Positions 40,058 through 50,676 of a stretch of 64,000 nucleotides of DNA are shown piece after piece (the first letter of the stretch is position 1; every line of letters starts with the position of its first letter). The position numbers and the translations under genes are program-made. Location: positions 1,722,820 to 1,786,819 of the forward strand of contig NZ_CP117677.1 of NCBI RefSeq assembly GCF_028622835.1. The letters are read 5' to 3'. Source of the DNA: Caloramator sp. mosi_1. Its GTDB lineage: Bacteria; Bacillota; Clostridia; Clostridiales; Caloramatoraceae. The notes beneath the pieces were generated by a model. The model made no database searches. It was given only the letters and a program-made list of their open reading frames with translations, and had not been told where the DNA came from.

Positions 40058-41339
40058 ATGGGTGAGAATTTAGGTTTAAAAATACGTAATCTTAGAAAGC
40101 AAAGGGAATGACTTTAAAGGAGCTTGCGGGAAACAAAGTTACAGCGGCTCAAATAAGTTCAATCGAAAATGGTAAATGCAATCCAAGTGATGAGTTGTTA
40201 GCATATATTGCAGAGAAGTTAGAGGTAGATATTGAATATTTTACATTGACTGATAGAGAGAGGTTGCAAAAGAAATTTCAAAAAGTAATAGATAGTATTA
40301 ATTATAAGCTTGATAAAGAAAATATTAATGAGGTTTTAAACAAAATAAAAGACTATGAAGAAAATTTAGATTTGCTTTCAGATGCTCAAAAGGGATATTT
40401 CTATTATTGTATTGGTAAGAAATTTTATTTTAATGAAGAATATGACAGTAGTTTCGTTGAGTTTTCCAAATCACTTGTTTATTATTTAAAAACCAATAAT
40501 TACGATATAATATCTGATATATATATTTGCCTTGGTAATTGTAGCTATTTTAACAATAAGTATGAGTTGGCCTTTGGGTATTATAAAAACTCAGAAGAGC
40601 TAATAGAGAGGGAATATCTTTAGACAATATTGCAAGAACATATTATGATTTGGCTTTATGTGCAATATCCCTCAATAGGTATACATTATCGGATGTTTAT
40701 CTAAACAAATTAAAGGAATTTATAAAACAGAATAACTGGCATAATAAAGAACATTATTTGCCAGGTATTGAAATGATGCAGGGAAACGTAGACTTAAAGA
40801 TAAAAGATGCTGAAGATAGTTTTAAAAGATTTGAAAGTGCGTATAAAAATATAAACTAAATAGCGATTTAGAAGGTATGTTAAAGGCTAAAAATAATATG
40901 GCTGTTTGTCTTTGGGAATCAGGAAAAAAGAAGAGGCAATTGAGCTATTTAAAGAGATAATACAGTATGAGAAGGAGATAAATAAGGACAACATTGCTTT
41001 TATTTTAGATGTTTATCTAAACTTAATTGACTGTTTGCAGGAAATGAAGAGAATGGATGAAGCAATAGAGGTAATTAACCAAGCAGAAGTGGTTATGCTC
41101 AAACAAAACTATGAGGAAGGGATAATTAAGCTTTTGATTTCAAAGTTTGATTATTATTATAAAAACAAAGATTATCAAAGGGCTGAGGATTATGCCTTTT
41201 ATGCAATAGATTTTATAAAAAGAGCAATAAACAGGAGCAAAATAAGGAACTTTATATAAAATTATCTCAAATGTATAAAAATATTGGAGATAATAGACAG
41301 GCAATAGAGTATTTACTTCTTTCTCAAAATACAAAATAA
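40058..41339 (+). CDS. HTH-XRE regulator with TPR repeats (tandem copy 2)
   Basis: It begins MGENLGLKIRNLRKQR. The HTH reads TLKELAGNKVTAAQISSIENGKCNPSDELL in pieces, clearly paralogous to copy 1. TPR-like segments include YDSSFVEFSKSLVYYL, KKEEAIELFKEIIQYEKEI and DNRQAIEYLLLSQNTK. Frameshifts near 40108, 40620, 40858, 40920 and 41240 divide it. The two copies are probably one transcript. Targets unknown. Confidence 0.75.
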
Positions 41340-41423
41340 AAGTTATAGGCGTGGTTTCTTTTTAGAAATGTTTGGTATAATTAATAATAAAAGAAATCAC
41401 GCTTTATTTATTGGGGGATAAGT

Positions 41424-42029
41424 ATGGAATTTTTAGGGTTTGAAGCACAGGATTTTGAGTTTTTTAAAAATTATGAAAAATTAACAGGTGAAGAAGCTTT
41501 AAGGCAGAAGGAAAATGTAAAGATGAATTTCAGAGCATTTTGCTACGAACTTCAAAAGATATATCATAAAAATACAAACGGTTTTTTAGAATTAGAAAAG
41601 GAATTTTTAAAGAGTAATAAAAAAGTGATAGTCTTAAGGCAAGACATATGTTAGATGAAAATAAATACATAGATATTGTTATTAACCAATATGGTTTAGG
41701 TATTTTTATGATACACAGGATAAAGCAATTATACTAAATTCTAAAGATAGGATATGGAATTATGTTTTAAGTAATAAAAAATCTTTTATAAGTTTAAATA
41801 GAATAACAAAAATAAAAGTACTGAAATTATGAAGATAAATTGTTTAGAGATGAATTCAAAGGCATTTGACAATATAAAGAATGTTTTAGAGGAGAATAAA
41901 GATGATAGATTAAACTTGTTTATAGGTGCATTTTATACAAAATCAGAATGTATAAAGTTAAATAAACAACTTGTAAATCGCATTTATGAGGAGTTTTTAA
42001 AGATATACGATTTATACAAAGCATTATAA
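41424..42029 (+). CDS. Hypothetical protein upstream of clpB
   Basis: A protein of about 200 residues begins MEFLGFEAQDFEFFKNYEKL. Two or three frameshifts (near 41645, 41700 and 41820) split it. The C-terminal part reads NLFIGAFYTKSECIKLNKQLVNRIYEEF. No membrane segment or motif is recognised. It ends 12 bases before clpB and is likely in the same operon, so a role in protein quality control or stress is possible but not shown. Confidence 0.5.
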
Positions 42030-42041
42030 GGAGATGGTTTT

Positions 42042-44629
42042 ATGGACGTTAATAAGATGACACTTAAGGTACAGGAGGCATTAAACCTTTCACAACAAAT
42101 TGCAGTTTCCTTTAAACATCAACAGATAGATGTAGAACATCTTCTTTTGCTCTTTTAACCCAAGAGGATGGATTAATTCCAAGTCTAATTGAAAGAATGG
42201 GAACAGATAATAAAAAGGTTCAAAGAGAGGTTGAGGCATATTTAGATAGATTACCAAAGGTATATGGTCAAGGTGCTGACTCTTCTTATGTTTATGCTAC
42301 ACGAAGGTTGGAAGAGGTATTAGTTTCCGCTGAAAAAATAATGTCAAATATGAATGACCTATATATAAGTGTAGAACACGTATTTTTAGCAATTTTAGAT
42401 GCAGAACATCCATTAAAGAAGGTTTTAGCTCAAAACGGAATAGAAAAAGAAAAATTTTTAAAGGTACTTATGGAGGCAAGAGGAGGCCAAAGAGTAGAGA
42501 CTAATGATCCAGAAGGTACATATGATGCCTTAAAAAGATATGGAAGGGACTTAACAGATGAGGCAAGGAAAAATAAGTTAGATCCTGTTATAGGAAGAGA
42601 TGATGAAATCCGAAGAGTAGTTATGATTCTTTCAAGAAAAACCAAGAACAATCCAGTTTTAATTGGAGATCCAGGTGTTGGTAAGACAGCAATTGTAGAG
42701 GGGTTAGCCCAGAGAATAATAAAGGGTGATGTACCAGAGGGATTAAAGGATAAAAAAATATTTTCATTAGATTTAGGTGCACTTATTGCAGGTGCTAAAT
42801 ATAGGGAGAATTCGAAGAAAGGCTAAAGGCAGTTCTAAAAGAAATACAAAGAAGCGAAGGAAAGATAATACTTTTTATAGACGAAATACATACAATAGTA
42901 GGAGCAGGTAAAGCAGAGGGGCGGTTGATGCTGGAAATTTAATAAAGCCAATGCTGGCTCGTGGAGAACTTCACTGTATTGGTGCAACAACCTTTGATGA
43001 ATACAGACAATATATTGAAAAGGATAAGGCCCTTGAAAGAAGATTCCAGCCTGTTTATGTTGATGAACCAACTGTAGATGACACAATAGCAATACTTAGA
43101 GGTTTAAAGGAAAGATTAGAAATACACCACGGGATAAGAATTCACGATAGTGCTTTAGTAGCTGCAGCAAAATTGTCTAAAAGATATATTACAGATAGAT
43201 TTTTGCCAGATAAAGCAATAGATTTAGTAGATGAAGCCTGTGCTATGATTAAAACTCAAATAGAGAGTGTTCCCTATGAACTTGATGAAATAAAAAGAAA
43301 GATATTGCAACTGGAGATTGAGAAAAGGGCCCTTTCGGGTGAAATGGATGAGTTATCAAAATCAAGGTTAAGCGATGTTGAAAGGGAAATTGCAAATTTA
43401 AAGGAAAAGGAGAAGGAGCTAAATACAAGATATAGCAAGGAAAAGGAAGAGTTAAAGAGAATACGAAACATTAAGGAAGAGATAGATAATCTAAAAGCAC
43501 AAATGATAAAGGCGGAAAAGGAGTACGATTTAAATAAACTTGCAGAAATTAAGTATGGTAGGCTGCCACAACTTGAGAAGGAGTTAAAGGTTTTAGAAGA
43601 AAAAATAAAAATGCAAATCTCCTTCTTAAGGAGGAGGTTACTGAAGAAGAAATATGTGAGATAGTTTCAAGGTGGACCCATATACCTCTTTCAAAACTTG
43701 TTGAAGGTGAGAGGGAAAAATTATTGAATCTTGAAAAATCTATTAAAGAAAGAGTAATAGGTCAAGATGAGGCTGTAGATGTTGTTGTAGGCTCAGTTTT
43801 AAGGGCAAGGGCAGGTATTAAAGACCCTAAGAGACCTATCGGTTCCTTTATATTTTTAGGTCCTACAGGTGTAGGTAAAACAGAACTTGCAAAAACTTTA
43901 GCAAGGGAACTATTTGATAGTGAAGACAATATGATTAGGATAGATATGTCTGAGTATATGGAAAAGTTCTCGGTTTCAAGGCTTATAGGAGCACCTCCTG
44001 GATACGTAGGATATGAACAGGGAGGTCAGTTGACTGAGGCTGTTAGGAGAAAACCCTATAGTGTTATTTTGTTTGATGAAGTTGAAAAAGCAAACGAAGA
44101 AGTATTTGATGTATTTTTACAACTTTTAGATGAAGGCAGGTTAACTGACAGTAAGGGTCATATAGTTGACTTTAAAAATACAATAATTATTATGACTTCT
44201 AATTTGGCAAGCGATGTTATTCAGCAGGGATTAATGCAGAATAAAAATATAGATGAAATATATAAAGAGGTTCAGAATGTACTTAAAATGAGATTTAGAC
44301 CAGAGTTCTTAAACAGGGTAGATGATATAGTTATATTTAAACCTCTTTCAAATGAATCAATAAAGAGAATAATAAAAATATTTATAAATGAAATACAGAT
44401 AAGGTTAAATGAAAAGAATATAGAGCTTATTGTGGATGATGATGCATTAAATCATATAGCTGACATAGGATATGATCAGGTATATGGTGCAAGGCCATTA
44501 AGGAGATTTATTCAAAAGTATATTGAAACAGAATTGGCAAAGATGATATTATCAGGAAAAATTAAAGATGGAGATAAAGTGGAAATTAAGCATTTACAAG
44601 GTAAGTTGGAGTGTTTGATAACAAATTAA
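42042..44629 (+). CDS. clpB: ATP-dependent disaggregase ClpB
   Basis: This Hsp100 hexamer threads aggregated proteins. Domains in order: N-terminal repeat ([20 protein letters not shown]), first AAA+ with Walker A GDPGVGKT and [12 protein letters not shown], the long coiled-coil M domain (about residues 405-530) that separates ClpB from most ClpA/X, then second AAA+ with [15 protein letters not shown] and LFDEVEKAN. The adjacent [16 protein letters not shown] is conserved. Frameshifts lie near 42155, 42810, 42918 and 43618. The start ATG at 42042 follows AAGGAGATGG. About 862 residues. Confidence 0.95.
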
Positions 44630-44736
44630 CAAACTGTTAACAAATTTTTTATTAATTTGTGATATAATATCATTTGTTTATGTTGCAAGTTTTAAAATAA
44701 ACAGTTTCATATCTAATAACAAATGGAGGTGTAAAT

Positions 44737-45138
44737 ATGGCAAAGGTATTGAAGGTAGCGGATAGAAGAAGATGCATAGGATGTTTATCTTGCCGTCAAG
44801 CCTGTGCAAGACTTAGAGGAGAATATTCAATTGCTAATTCAGCAATAGAGGTAAAAACATCAGGTGGTTATACAGGTGAATTCGTTATAAATATTTGCCG
44901 TGGATGTGAAGAACCAGCTTGTATGGAAGCTTGTAAGTTTGGTGCTTTAACTAAGAGAACAGGTGGAGGAGTAGTATTCCATAAGGATAAATGTACGAAG
45001 TGCGGTGCTTGTGGTGTTGCTTGTGCAGTAAATGCAATAAGATTTGATGAAGAGGGTTATCCAATAATTTGTACACACTGCGGATACTGTACAAAGTATT
45101 GTCCACACAGATGTATTACAACGAAGGAGGTTTTATAA
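44737..45138 (+). CDS. Ferredoxin subunit of aldehyde ferredoxin oxidoreductase
   Basis: This intact 133-residue polyferredoxin carries clusters at RCIGCLSCRQAC, CRGCEEPACMEAC, CTKCGACGVAC and CTHCGYCTKYC, so up to four [4Fe-4S] clusters. It ends 2 bases before the AOR gene and should shuttle its electrons. GGAGGTG precedes the ATG. TGATATAAT at 44660-44668 is an extended -10 promoter candidate upstream. Confidence 0.92.
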   Translation: MAKVLKVADRRRCIGCLSCRQACARLRGEYSIANSAIEVKTSGGYTGEFVINICRGCEEPACMEACKFGALTKRTGGGVVFHKDKCTKCGACGVACAVNAIRFDEEGYPIICTHCGYCTKYCPHRCITTKEVL

Positions 45139-45139
45139 T

Positions 45140-46882
45140 ATGCTAGCAAGAGACTATATAAATGTATTATATATAGACTTAGAAAAGCAAGAATATAGAT
45201 ATGAGCAAAGAAAGGACCTTGTAAAATACTTAGGAGGAACAGGTCTTGCAGCAAAACTATTAGATGAAAATATAAAGCCAGAGCTTGATCCATTAGATCC
45301 AGCACAACCAATGATATATGCAATAGGACCTCTTTCTTTTGTAATGCCAGTCTGTACAAAGACGGTTGCAACATTCTATTCTCCACATACAAAGGAATAT
45401 GGAGAAAGCCATGCAGGTGGAAGATTTGCAATGGCAATGAGATTTGCTGGTATTGATGCTGTTGTTGTTACTGGTAAATCAGCACATCCTCAATATCTTT
45501 TAATTGACGATGGGGTACAGTTTAGAGATGCAAGAGCTATGTGGGGATTATCTGTTGAAGAAACTGGTAAGATACTAAGACAAACGACTCACGGAAGTGG
45601 TGTTAGAAGTTCAATAAGAATAGGAAGATCAGGAGAAAATCTTGTAACTTACGCTGGAGTAAATGTAGATACATACAGACACTTTGGAAGACTTGGTCTT
45701 GGTGCTGTAATGGGTTCAAAGAATCTTAAGGCAATAGTTGTTATAGGAAATAATACAGTAGATATACCTCAAGAATTAAAGGTAAAATATAGAAAAGTAT
45801 ATGATAAAATATATGACAGAGTATTAAATACTGACCTTATGAAGAAATATCACGAACTTGGTACACCAGTAAACGTTATTCCATTAAATGAAATGCACTC
45901 ACTACCATCCTTTAACCTTCAAAAGAACAAGATTGATTTTGCAGAAGATGTATCAGGTGAAAAGTTTGCTGAGGATAATCTTGTAAGAAAGGTTGCTTGT
46001 GCAGGATGTCCAATAGGATGTATTCATATTGGTCAAGTTAGAAGAGAATTTGATGCAGGATATGAATATGAAACAATAAATGTATCCTATGACCACGAAC
46101 TAATTTTCGCACTTGGTACATTCCTTGGAATAAAATCAACTGATGAAATACTTGAACTTATAGATGTTGTTGAAAGCGAAGGACTTGATGCTATATCAAC
46201 AGGTGTTGTTTTAGGTTGGGCAACAGAAGCATATAAGAGAGGATATGTTTCATTAGAAGAAACACTTGTACCATTTGAATTTGGTATTGTTCAAAACTAC
46301 ATTGCAGCAGTTAAATATATTTCAACAAGAAAGAACAAGTTCTATGAGGATTTAGGAAAGGGTGTAGTTCACGCTGCAAAGGTTTACGGCGGTTCAGACT
46401 TTGCGTGCCATTTAGGTGGTAATGAAATGGCAGGATACCATACAGGATATGGAAACGTTGTAGGTTTTGCTGTTGGTTCAAGACACTCACACCTTGATAA
46501 TGGTGGATACTCAATAGACCAATCAAAACCAAAGGAAGAAGATATTGTTAAGAAGGTTTATGATGAAGAATTAGAAAGAAACATTCTAACAAGCTTAGTA
46601 ATATGTCTATTTGCAAGAAAGGTTTACACAAGAGATATAGTTCTTGAAGCATTAGAAGGCGTTGGAATAAATATGACAAATGAAGAGTTAACTCAATTTG
46701 CAAAGGATATACAAAAGCTTAAGTATCAAATAAAGCAAAAGCTTGGATACAGCTTAGATAGCATTAAGATTCCTGAAAGATTCTTCCAAACTAAGACTCT
46801 AAATGGAGTTCTAAGTAGTGAAAAGGCACACGAAATGGTTAAAGAATACAAGAAGATGATAGAAGAGTTAATGAATGAATAA
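45140..46882 (+). CDS. Aldehyde:ferredoxin oxidoreductase (tungsten family)
   Basis: This intact 580-residue enzyme oxidises aldehydes (or related compounds) with a bis-pterin tungsten centre and one [4Fe-4S] cluster. The N-terminal domain has RDYINVLYIDLEKQEYRY, YLGGTGLAAKLL and GESHAGGRFAMAMRFAGIDAVV in pieces, typical of AOR. Cluster ligands are in CAGCPIGCIH (about residue 287), and HLGGNEMAGYHTGYG lies at about 423. The final Cys ligand expected near the C-terminal third is not obvious to me. Context with pterin cofactor genes 13 kb away and a four-cluster ferredoxin supports the assignment; the substrate is unknown. Confidence 0.92.
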   Translation: MLARDYINVLYIDLEKQEYRYEQRKDLVKYLGGTGLAAKLLDENIKPELDPLDPAQPMIYAIGPLSFVMPVCTKTVATFYSPHTKEYGESHAGGRFAMAMRFAGIDAVVVTGKSAHPQYLLIDDGVQFRDARAMWGLSVEETGKILRQTTHGSGVRSSIRIGRSGENLVTYAGVNVDTYRHFGRLGLGAVMGSKNLKAIVVIGNNTVDIPQELKVKYRKVYDKIYDRVLNTDLMKKYHELGTPVNVIPLNEMHSLPSFNLQKNKIDFAEDVSGEKFAEDNLVRKVACAGCPIGCIHIGQVRREFDAGYEYETINVSYDHELIFALGTFLGIKSTDEILELIDVVESEGLDAISTGVVLGWATEAYKRGYVSLEETLVPFEFGIVQNYIAAVKYISTRKNKFYEDLGKGVVHAAKVYGGSDFACHLGGNEMAGYHTGYGNVVGFAVGSRHSHLDNGGYSIDQSKPKEEDIVKKVYDEELERNILTSLVICLFARKVYTRDIVLEALEGVGINMTNEELTQFAKDIQKLKYQIKQKLGYSLDSIKIPERFFQTKTLNGVLSSEKAHEMVKEYKKMIEELMNE

Positions 46883-46912
46883 TAAAAGATGGGCTTTTAG
46901 TCCATCTTTTAT
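46883..46912. terminator. Terminator after AOR
   Basis: AAAAGATGG pairs with CCATCTTTT around a short loop between convergent genes; T-rich flanks on both strands suggest use in both directions. Confidence 0.85.
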
Positions 46913-46928
46913 TATAATAGATGATAAA

Positions 46929-47726
46929 CTATTTTATAAACAATGATTCTATCTTACTAACTATTGCATACATTATATATGCTATAATAGACAGTATTAT
47001 TATGCTTAGCATAACCATATCTAATTGGGCTACTTGACCACCAAAGACTATAAGAAAACCTAAACCTTCCTTTGCAACTAAAAATTCACCAACGATAACT
47101 CCAACCCAAGATAGTCCTACGTTTATTTTTAATGTTGAAATTATAGTAGGCAGGCTGTGGGGAAGAACAACATATTTTAGTATTTGATATTTATTTGCAC
47201 CAAATGTTTTAACAAGCTTTATCATATCTTCATCCACATCGTTAAACCCAGTTAAAACAGAAATAATTGTAACAATTAAAGAAATTGTAAGGGCAATTAT
47301 GATTATAGCAGGCTGACCATTTCCTACCCAGAAGATTAAAATTGGTCCTAATGCAATTTTAGGTAGAGCATTCAATACAACAAGATATGGTTCTAAAACT
47401 TTATTAATGAAGTCTGAAATCCATAGTATAATGGCTATTAATGTGCCAATTATTGTACCTGAGATAAAACCTATTACCGTTTCAATACAAGTTACATAAG
47501 TGTGCCTTAAAAGGTGTCCTTCCTCCAGCAGCTTAAAGAAGGTCTTTGCTATTCGTGAAGGTTGGCTTACTAAAAATGGATCAACAATGTTTAGCCTGGC
47601 AGTTATTTCCCACTGTGCTATAAAAATTATTAATATTAAAATTCTTGTTAATGTAATTAAAATATTTCTTCGTTTGATTTTTTCAATATATTCCAAATGT
47701 TCCTTTGAAGGAGTGTTATTTATCAT
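46929..47726 (-). CDS. ABC transporter permease, NitT/TauT type
   Basis: This intact 265-residue protein has about six membrane helices. The cytosolic coupling motif is EDMIKLVKTFGANKYQILKYVVLPHSLP in pieces (EAA loop), and WVGVIVGEFLVAKEGLG is typical for SsuC/TauC/ThiX-like permeases. Its ATG overlaps the stop region of the ATPase gene. It is the last gene of a minus-strand operon (binding protein, ATPase, permease). Confidence 0.9.
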   Translation of the reverse strand: MINNTPSKEHLEYIEKIKRRNILITLTRILILIIFIAQWEITARLNIVDPFLVSQPSRIAKTFFKLLEEGHLLRHTYVTCIETVIGFISGTIIGTLIAIILWISDFINKVLEPYLVVLNALPKIALGPILIFWVGNGQPAIIIIALTISLIVTIISVLTGFNDVDEDMIKLVKTFGANKYQILKYVVLPHSLPTIISTLKINVGLSWVGVIVGEFLVAKEGLGFLIVFGGQVAQLDMVMLSIIILSIIAYIMYAIVSKIESLFIK

Positions 47727-48482
47727 ATTTATCGAGCTCCTTCCATATCAGGTTAAAATAGTCTTTAAATTCTGGAGCATTTCTTGAGGTAATAGGCGTT
47801 CTATCTTCAATGCTTAATCTTATATCAAATACCTTTTTATTTTTGCTGGTCTTGAACTTAATACAATTATTCTATCTGCAAGTGAAATGGCTTCAGAAAT
47901 GTCGTGGGTTACCATTAAAGCAGTTTTTCCTTCAGCCTTAATAATTCTATATATTTCATCTGCAACAAGTAATCGTGTATGGTAGTCAAGTGCAGAGAAG
48001 GGCTCATCTAATAAGAGTATTTCATGATTTAAAACTAAAGTTCTAATTAATGCAACCCTCTGTCGCATTCCACCTGAGAGTTGACTTGGAAAGTAATTTT
48101 TAAAGGATGAAAGACCGTATTTATCAATTAATGAATTAGCAAAATCTATATTCTCTTTTCTTAATTCTTTTCTAATTTCAAGCCCTAAAGTAATGTTTTT
48201 ATAAATGTTTCTCCATTCAAATAATGTATCTTTTTGAAACATATATCCAATTTCATTGCAGGGATAGGATATTATTTTATCGTCTAAATATATTTCACCA
48301 CTTGTTGGTTTAATAAGCCCTGCGATAATTGAAAGTAGAGTGGATTTTCCACATCCTGAAGGTCCTACAATTACAACAAATTCACCATCTTTTACTGTAA
48401 GATTTATATTATCAAGGGTTTTTGTTTCTGATTGTAAAGTATGATATATCATAGATATGTTTTCTAATGTGAGTTTACCCAT
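47716..48482 (-). CDS. ABC transporter ATP-binding protein, NitT/TauT type
   Basis: Walker A GPSGCGKST, signature LSGGMRQRVALIRTL, Walker B ILLLDEPFSALD and the switch His in VTHDISEA are present. ATG at 48482 is preferred; an in-frame GTG at 48491 lies upstream. A frameshift near 47842 in the poly-A run hides the last 36 residues (ending NLIWKELDKYDK), whose stop overlaps the permease start. Substrate is not set by this subunit. Confidence 0.9.
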
Positions 48483-48532
48483 ATTTATCACTCTCGCTTA
48501 TAAATACTTGTTTTAAAAATATAAGGTTATTA

Positions 48533-48567
48533 ACCCCTTGATGAATTTTAAAAATTCATCAAGGGGT
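48533..48567 (-). terminator. Long hairpin between binding-protein and ATPase genes
   Basis: On the minus strand ACCCCTTGATGAATTTT (overlapping the binding-protein stop) pairs with its full complement around a tiny A/T loop. What follows (TTAATAACC) is not a good T run, so it probably acts as an mRNA-stabilising or partial-terminating hairpin that lets the binding protein be made in excess. Confidence 0.6.
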
Positions 48568-49583
48568 ATTAAATTTATTTATTAGGAACTTTTTAGCAAA
48601 TTCAGTTGTTACTATATCTTTATAAGGAGGACGTTTTGGAATTAGACTTGGATTATAGGATTGAATTATATCCATAAGTCTTGATAGAGAGTCTTCCTCT
48701 AATACTGGTGATTTAGCCCAAGTATCCTGTTGTTTATATCTATCTACAACTTTAGTTAATACATCAATGTCTGAGCCTGGGAAGAAATCCTTAACAGCTT
48801 CTGCTATTTCCTTTGATGAATGAGCTTCTGTCCAGAGCATTCCCTTATAAATAGCATTGGTGAATTTTTGGATTATATCTGGATTTTCATTAATATATGA
48901 TTTTGTAGCAAAGAAGCAGGTATAGGGTATTTCACCAGAAGCTTTACCTATAGATGCAACTACATAACCTCCATTTTCCTTTTCCAGCATACTTGCTGTT
49001 GGTTCAAAAGGGCAACATAGTCACCTGTACCGGACTTAAAAGCCTGTGCAGTTGCTGTAAATGCAATGTTTGTTATGATATTTACATCTTTACCTGGTGT
49101 CAGACCGTGATTTCTTAATACATACTCCAATGTCATTTCAGGAACTCCTCCAGGACGCCCACCTATTATTGTTTTACCCTTTAAGCTCTCCCAAGAAAAA
49201 TCAGTTTCGTTATTTCTTGAAACTAAGAAGGATCCATCTCTTTTAGTTAATTGAGCAAATAATACAGCATAATCTTCTCTACCTTGGTTGTATAGATATA
49301 TTACTTGTTCAGGTCCACAAAAACCTATGTCTGCATTTTTAGATAAAACTTGTTGCATTGTTTTATCTGCACCTTGTCCAGTTGACAGTTCAATCTCGAT
49401 GCCCTCTTCTTCAAAAACCTTGACTTATAGCAACATACATAGGTGCATAAAAGATTGAACGAACTACCTCATTAAGTCGTACCTTTACTAATTCCTTTTT
49501 AGGTTGTTCTCTTTTACAGGAAGAAAAAGCAGTTACAGTTAAAAGAAGTATAGAGAGTATGGCTACTACTTTTTGAATTTCAT
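48559..49583 (-). CDS. ABC transporter substrate-binding lipoprotein, NMT1/SsuA type
   Basis: A lipoprotein signal (LLLTVTAFSSC) is followed by VKVRLNEVVRSIFYAPMYVAISQGFFEEEGIEIELSTGQGAD in pieces, IGFCGPEQVIYL, GGRPGGVPEMTLEYVL and FFATKSYINENPDIIQKF, typical of sulfonate/nitrate/thiamine-precursor binding proteins. Frameshifts near 49570, 49423 and 49005. The ATG at 49583 follows AAGGAGATG. Ligand could be sulfonates, HMP-like pyrimidines or oxyanions; none can be chosen from the sequence. Confidence 0.88.
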
Positions 49584-49721
49584 ATATACATCTCCTTATT
49601 TTTATATCAATTTATATTATGTAGATAGATGCAATTTAGTTACAGTTTAGTCTGTGTTAATCTTGATTTTATGGTCAAAAATGTAATAATTATATAAAGA
49701 TAAAGGGAAGAGGTGAGAAAA

Positions 49722-50210
49722 ATGAGAAGAAATTCACTTTCTACATTTATATCAACATTAATCCCAGGTGTTGGATATATGTATTTAGGTCTTTATAGAA
49801 AGGGACTTGAAGCTCTTGCATTGTTTTTATTGGTTAAACCTGTTTTTTCGATTTTTGGATTAGGTGCAATTGGTTCTATACTACAATTTTTTATTTGGAT
49901 ATATGCATTTGTAGATACCTTTAAGACGGCTTCACTTTTAGATTCGGGTAAATATGTTGAAGATGATTATTTTATATTTAATGGATTTTACAGCAGGGAT
50001 TCCTATGGAAATAAAAAGAATATAGATATAAGATATTTGATAAATATTTTAGCAATTTTATTGATATTAGCAGGAGTATTTTCGATAGTAAATAAAGCAT
50101 TTGGTACAAATGAACTTTATATAATGGTTAAATCCTTTGTCAAACAATATTTTATACCTGTAGTTATGGTTTTAGGTGGTTTCTATCTTCTTCTTCAAAA
50201 CAGAAGATAA
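49722..50210 (+). CDS. Hypothetical multi-pass membrane protein
   Basis: A 162-residue protein. STFISTLIPGVGYMYLGLYRKGLEAL in pieces is a TM2-like hairpin start; further helices follow (LNPV-like loop absent), then INILAILLILAGVFSIV and YFIPVVMVLGGFYLLL. ATG at 49722 is chosen over GTG at 49713 because GAGGTG lies between them. Function unknown. It ends just before the valS promoter (TTGACA at 50216). Confidence 0.65.
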   Translation: MRRNSLSTFISTLIPGVGYMYLGLYRKGLEALALFLLVKPVFSIFGLGAIGSILQFFIWIYAFVDTFKTASLLDSGKYVEDDYFIFNGFYSRDSYGNKKNIDIRYLINILAILLILAGVFSIVNKAFGTNELYIMVKSFVKQYFIPVVMVLGGFYLLLQNRR

Positions 50211-50215
50211 ATATG

Positions 50216-50488
50216 TTGACAATGTATTTTTTTAAATATAATAATAAATAAAAGTTAATAGCTAAAGGCTGTGAAGAAGAGGAGTAGGTAGTAACACCTA
50301 AAAGAGAGGAAGACCCATAGGCTGGGAGGTCTTCTTAGGTAAAGTGCTATCGAAGGTAGCTTTGGAGCCTTTCATCCGAAACAAAGTAGGATGAAACGGG
50401 AAACCGTTATCAAAATAAGAGCTGCATTTTTGCAGAATTAAGGTGGTACCGCGGTCCTTCGCCCTTAGTGTGCGAAGGACCTTTTAAT
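50216..50488 (+). promoter_or_regulatory. T-box riboswitch (valine) controlling valS
   Basis: TTGACA (50216) with TAATAA 17 bases on starts the leader. The T-box sequence AAGGTGGTACCGCGG (about 50440-50454) and the AGGAGTAG/ GCTGGGAGG stem I features are present. In the specifier loop, CGAAGGTAGC contains GTA (50356-50358), a valine codon, in agreement with the downstream gene. Uncharged tRNA-Val would stabilise the antiterminator; otherwise the hairpin GGTCCTTCGC / GCGAAGGACC (50453-50481) with TTTTAATTT stops transcription. Confidence 0.95.
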
Positions 50489-50502
50489 TTGGAGGTGTTG
50501 TG

Positions 50503-50661
50503 GTGGGTTACATACTGGCGGTATTTGGTGGTATATTAACCTATGGCTCTAAAAGAATAGTAAAAATGTTTAACCTAAATAAAAATAAAGAGCTAATTAT
50601 AAAATTAATTGGATTAATAATTGCAACATTAGGATGTTTAAAGATTATGAGTATTATATAA
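50503..50661 (+). CDS. Small membrane protein between T-box and valS
   Basis: A 52-residue frame, GTG start after GGAGGTG, contains GYILAVFGGILTYGSKRIVKM and ELIIKLIGLIIATLGCLKIM, giving two hydrophobic segments around a basic loop. It is not a leader peptide of valine codons. It lies after the T-box terminator, so it shares valS control. It is too short for most gene callers. Function unknown. Confidence 0.6.
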   Translation: MGYILAVFGGILTYGSKRIVKMFNLNKNKELIIKLIGLIIATLGCLKIMSII

Positions 50662-50676
50662 AAAGGAGGTTCTAAA

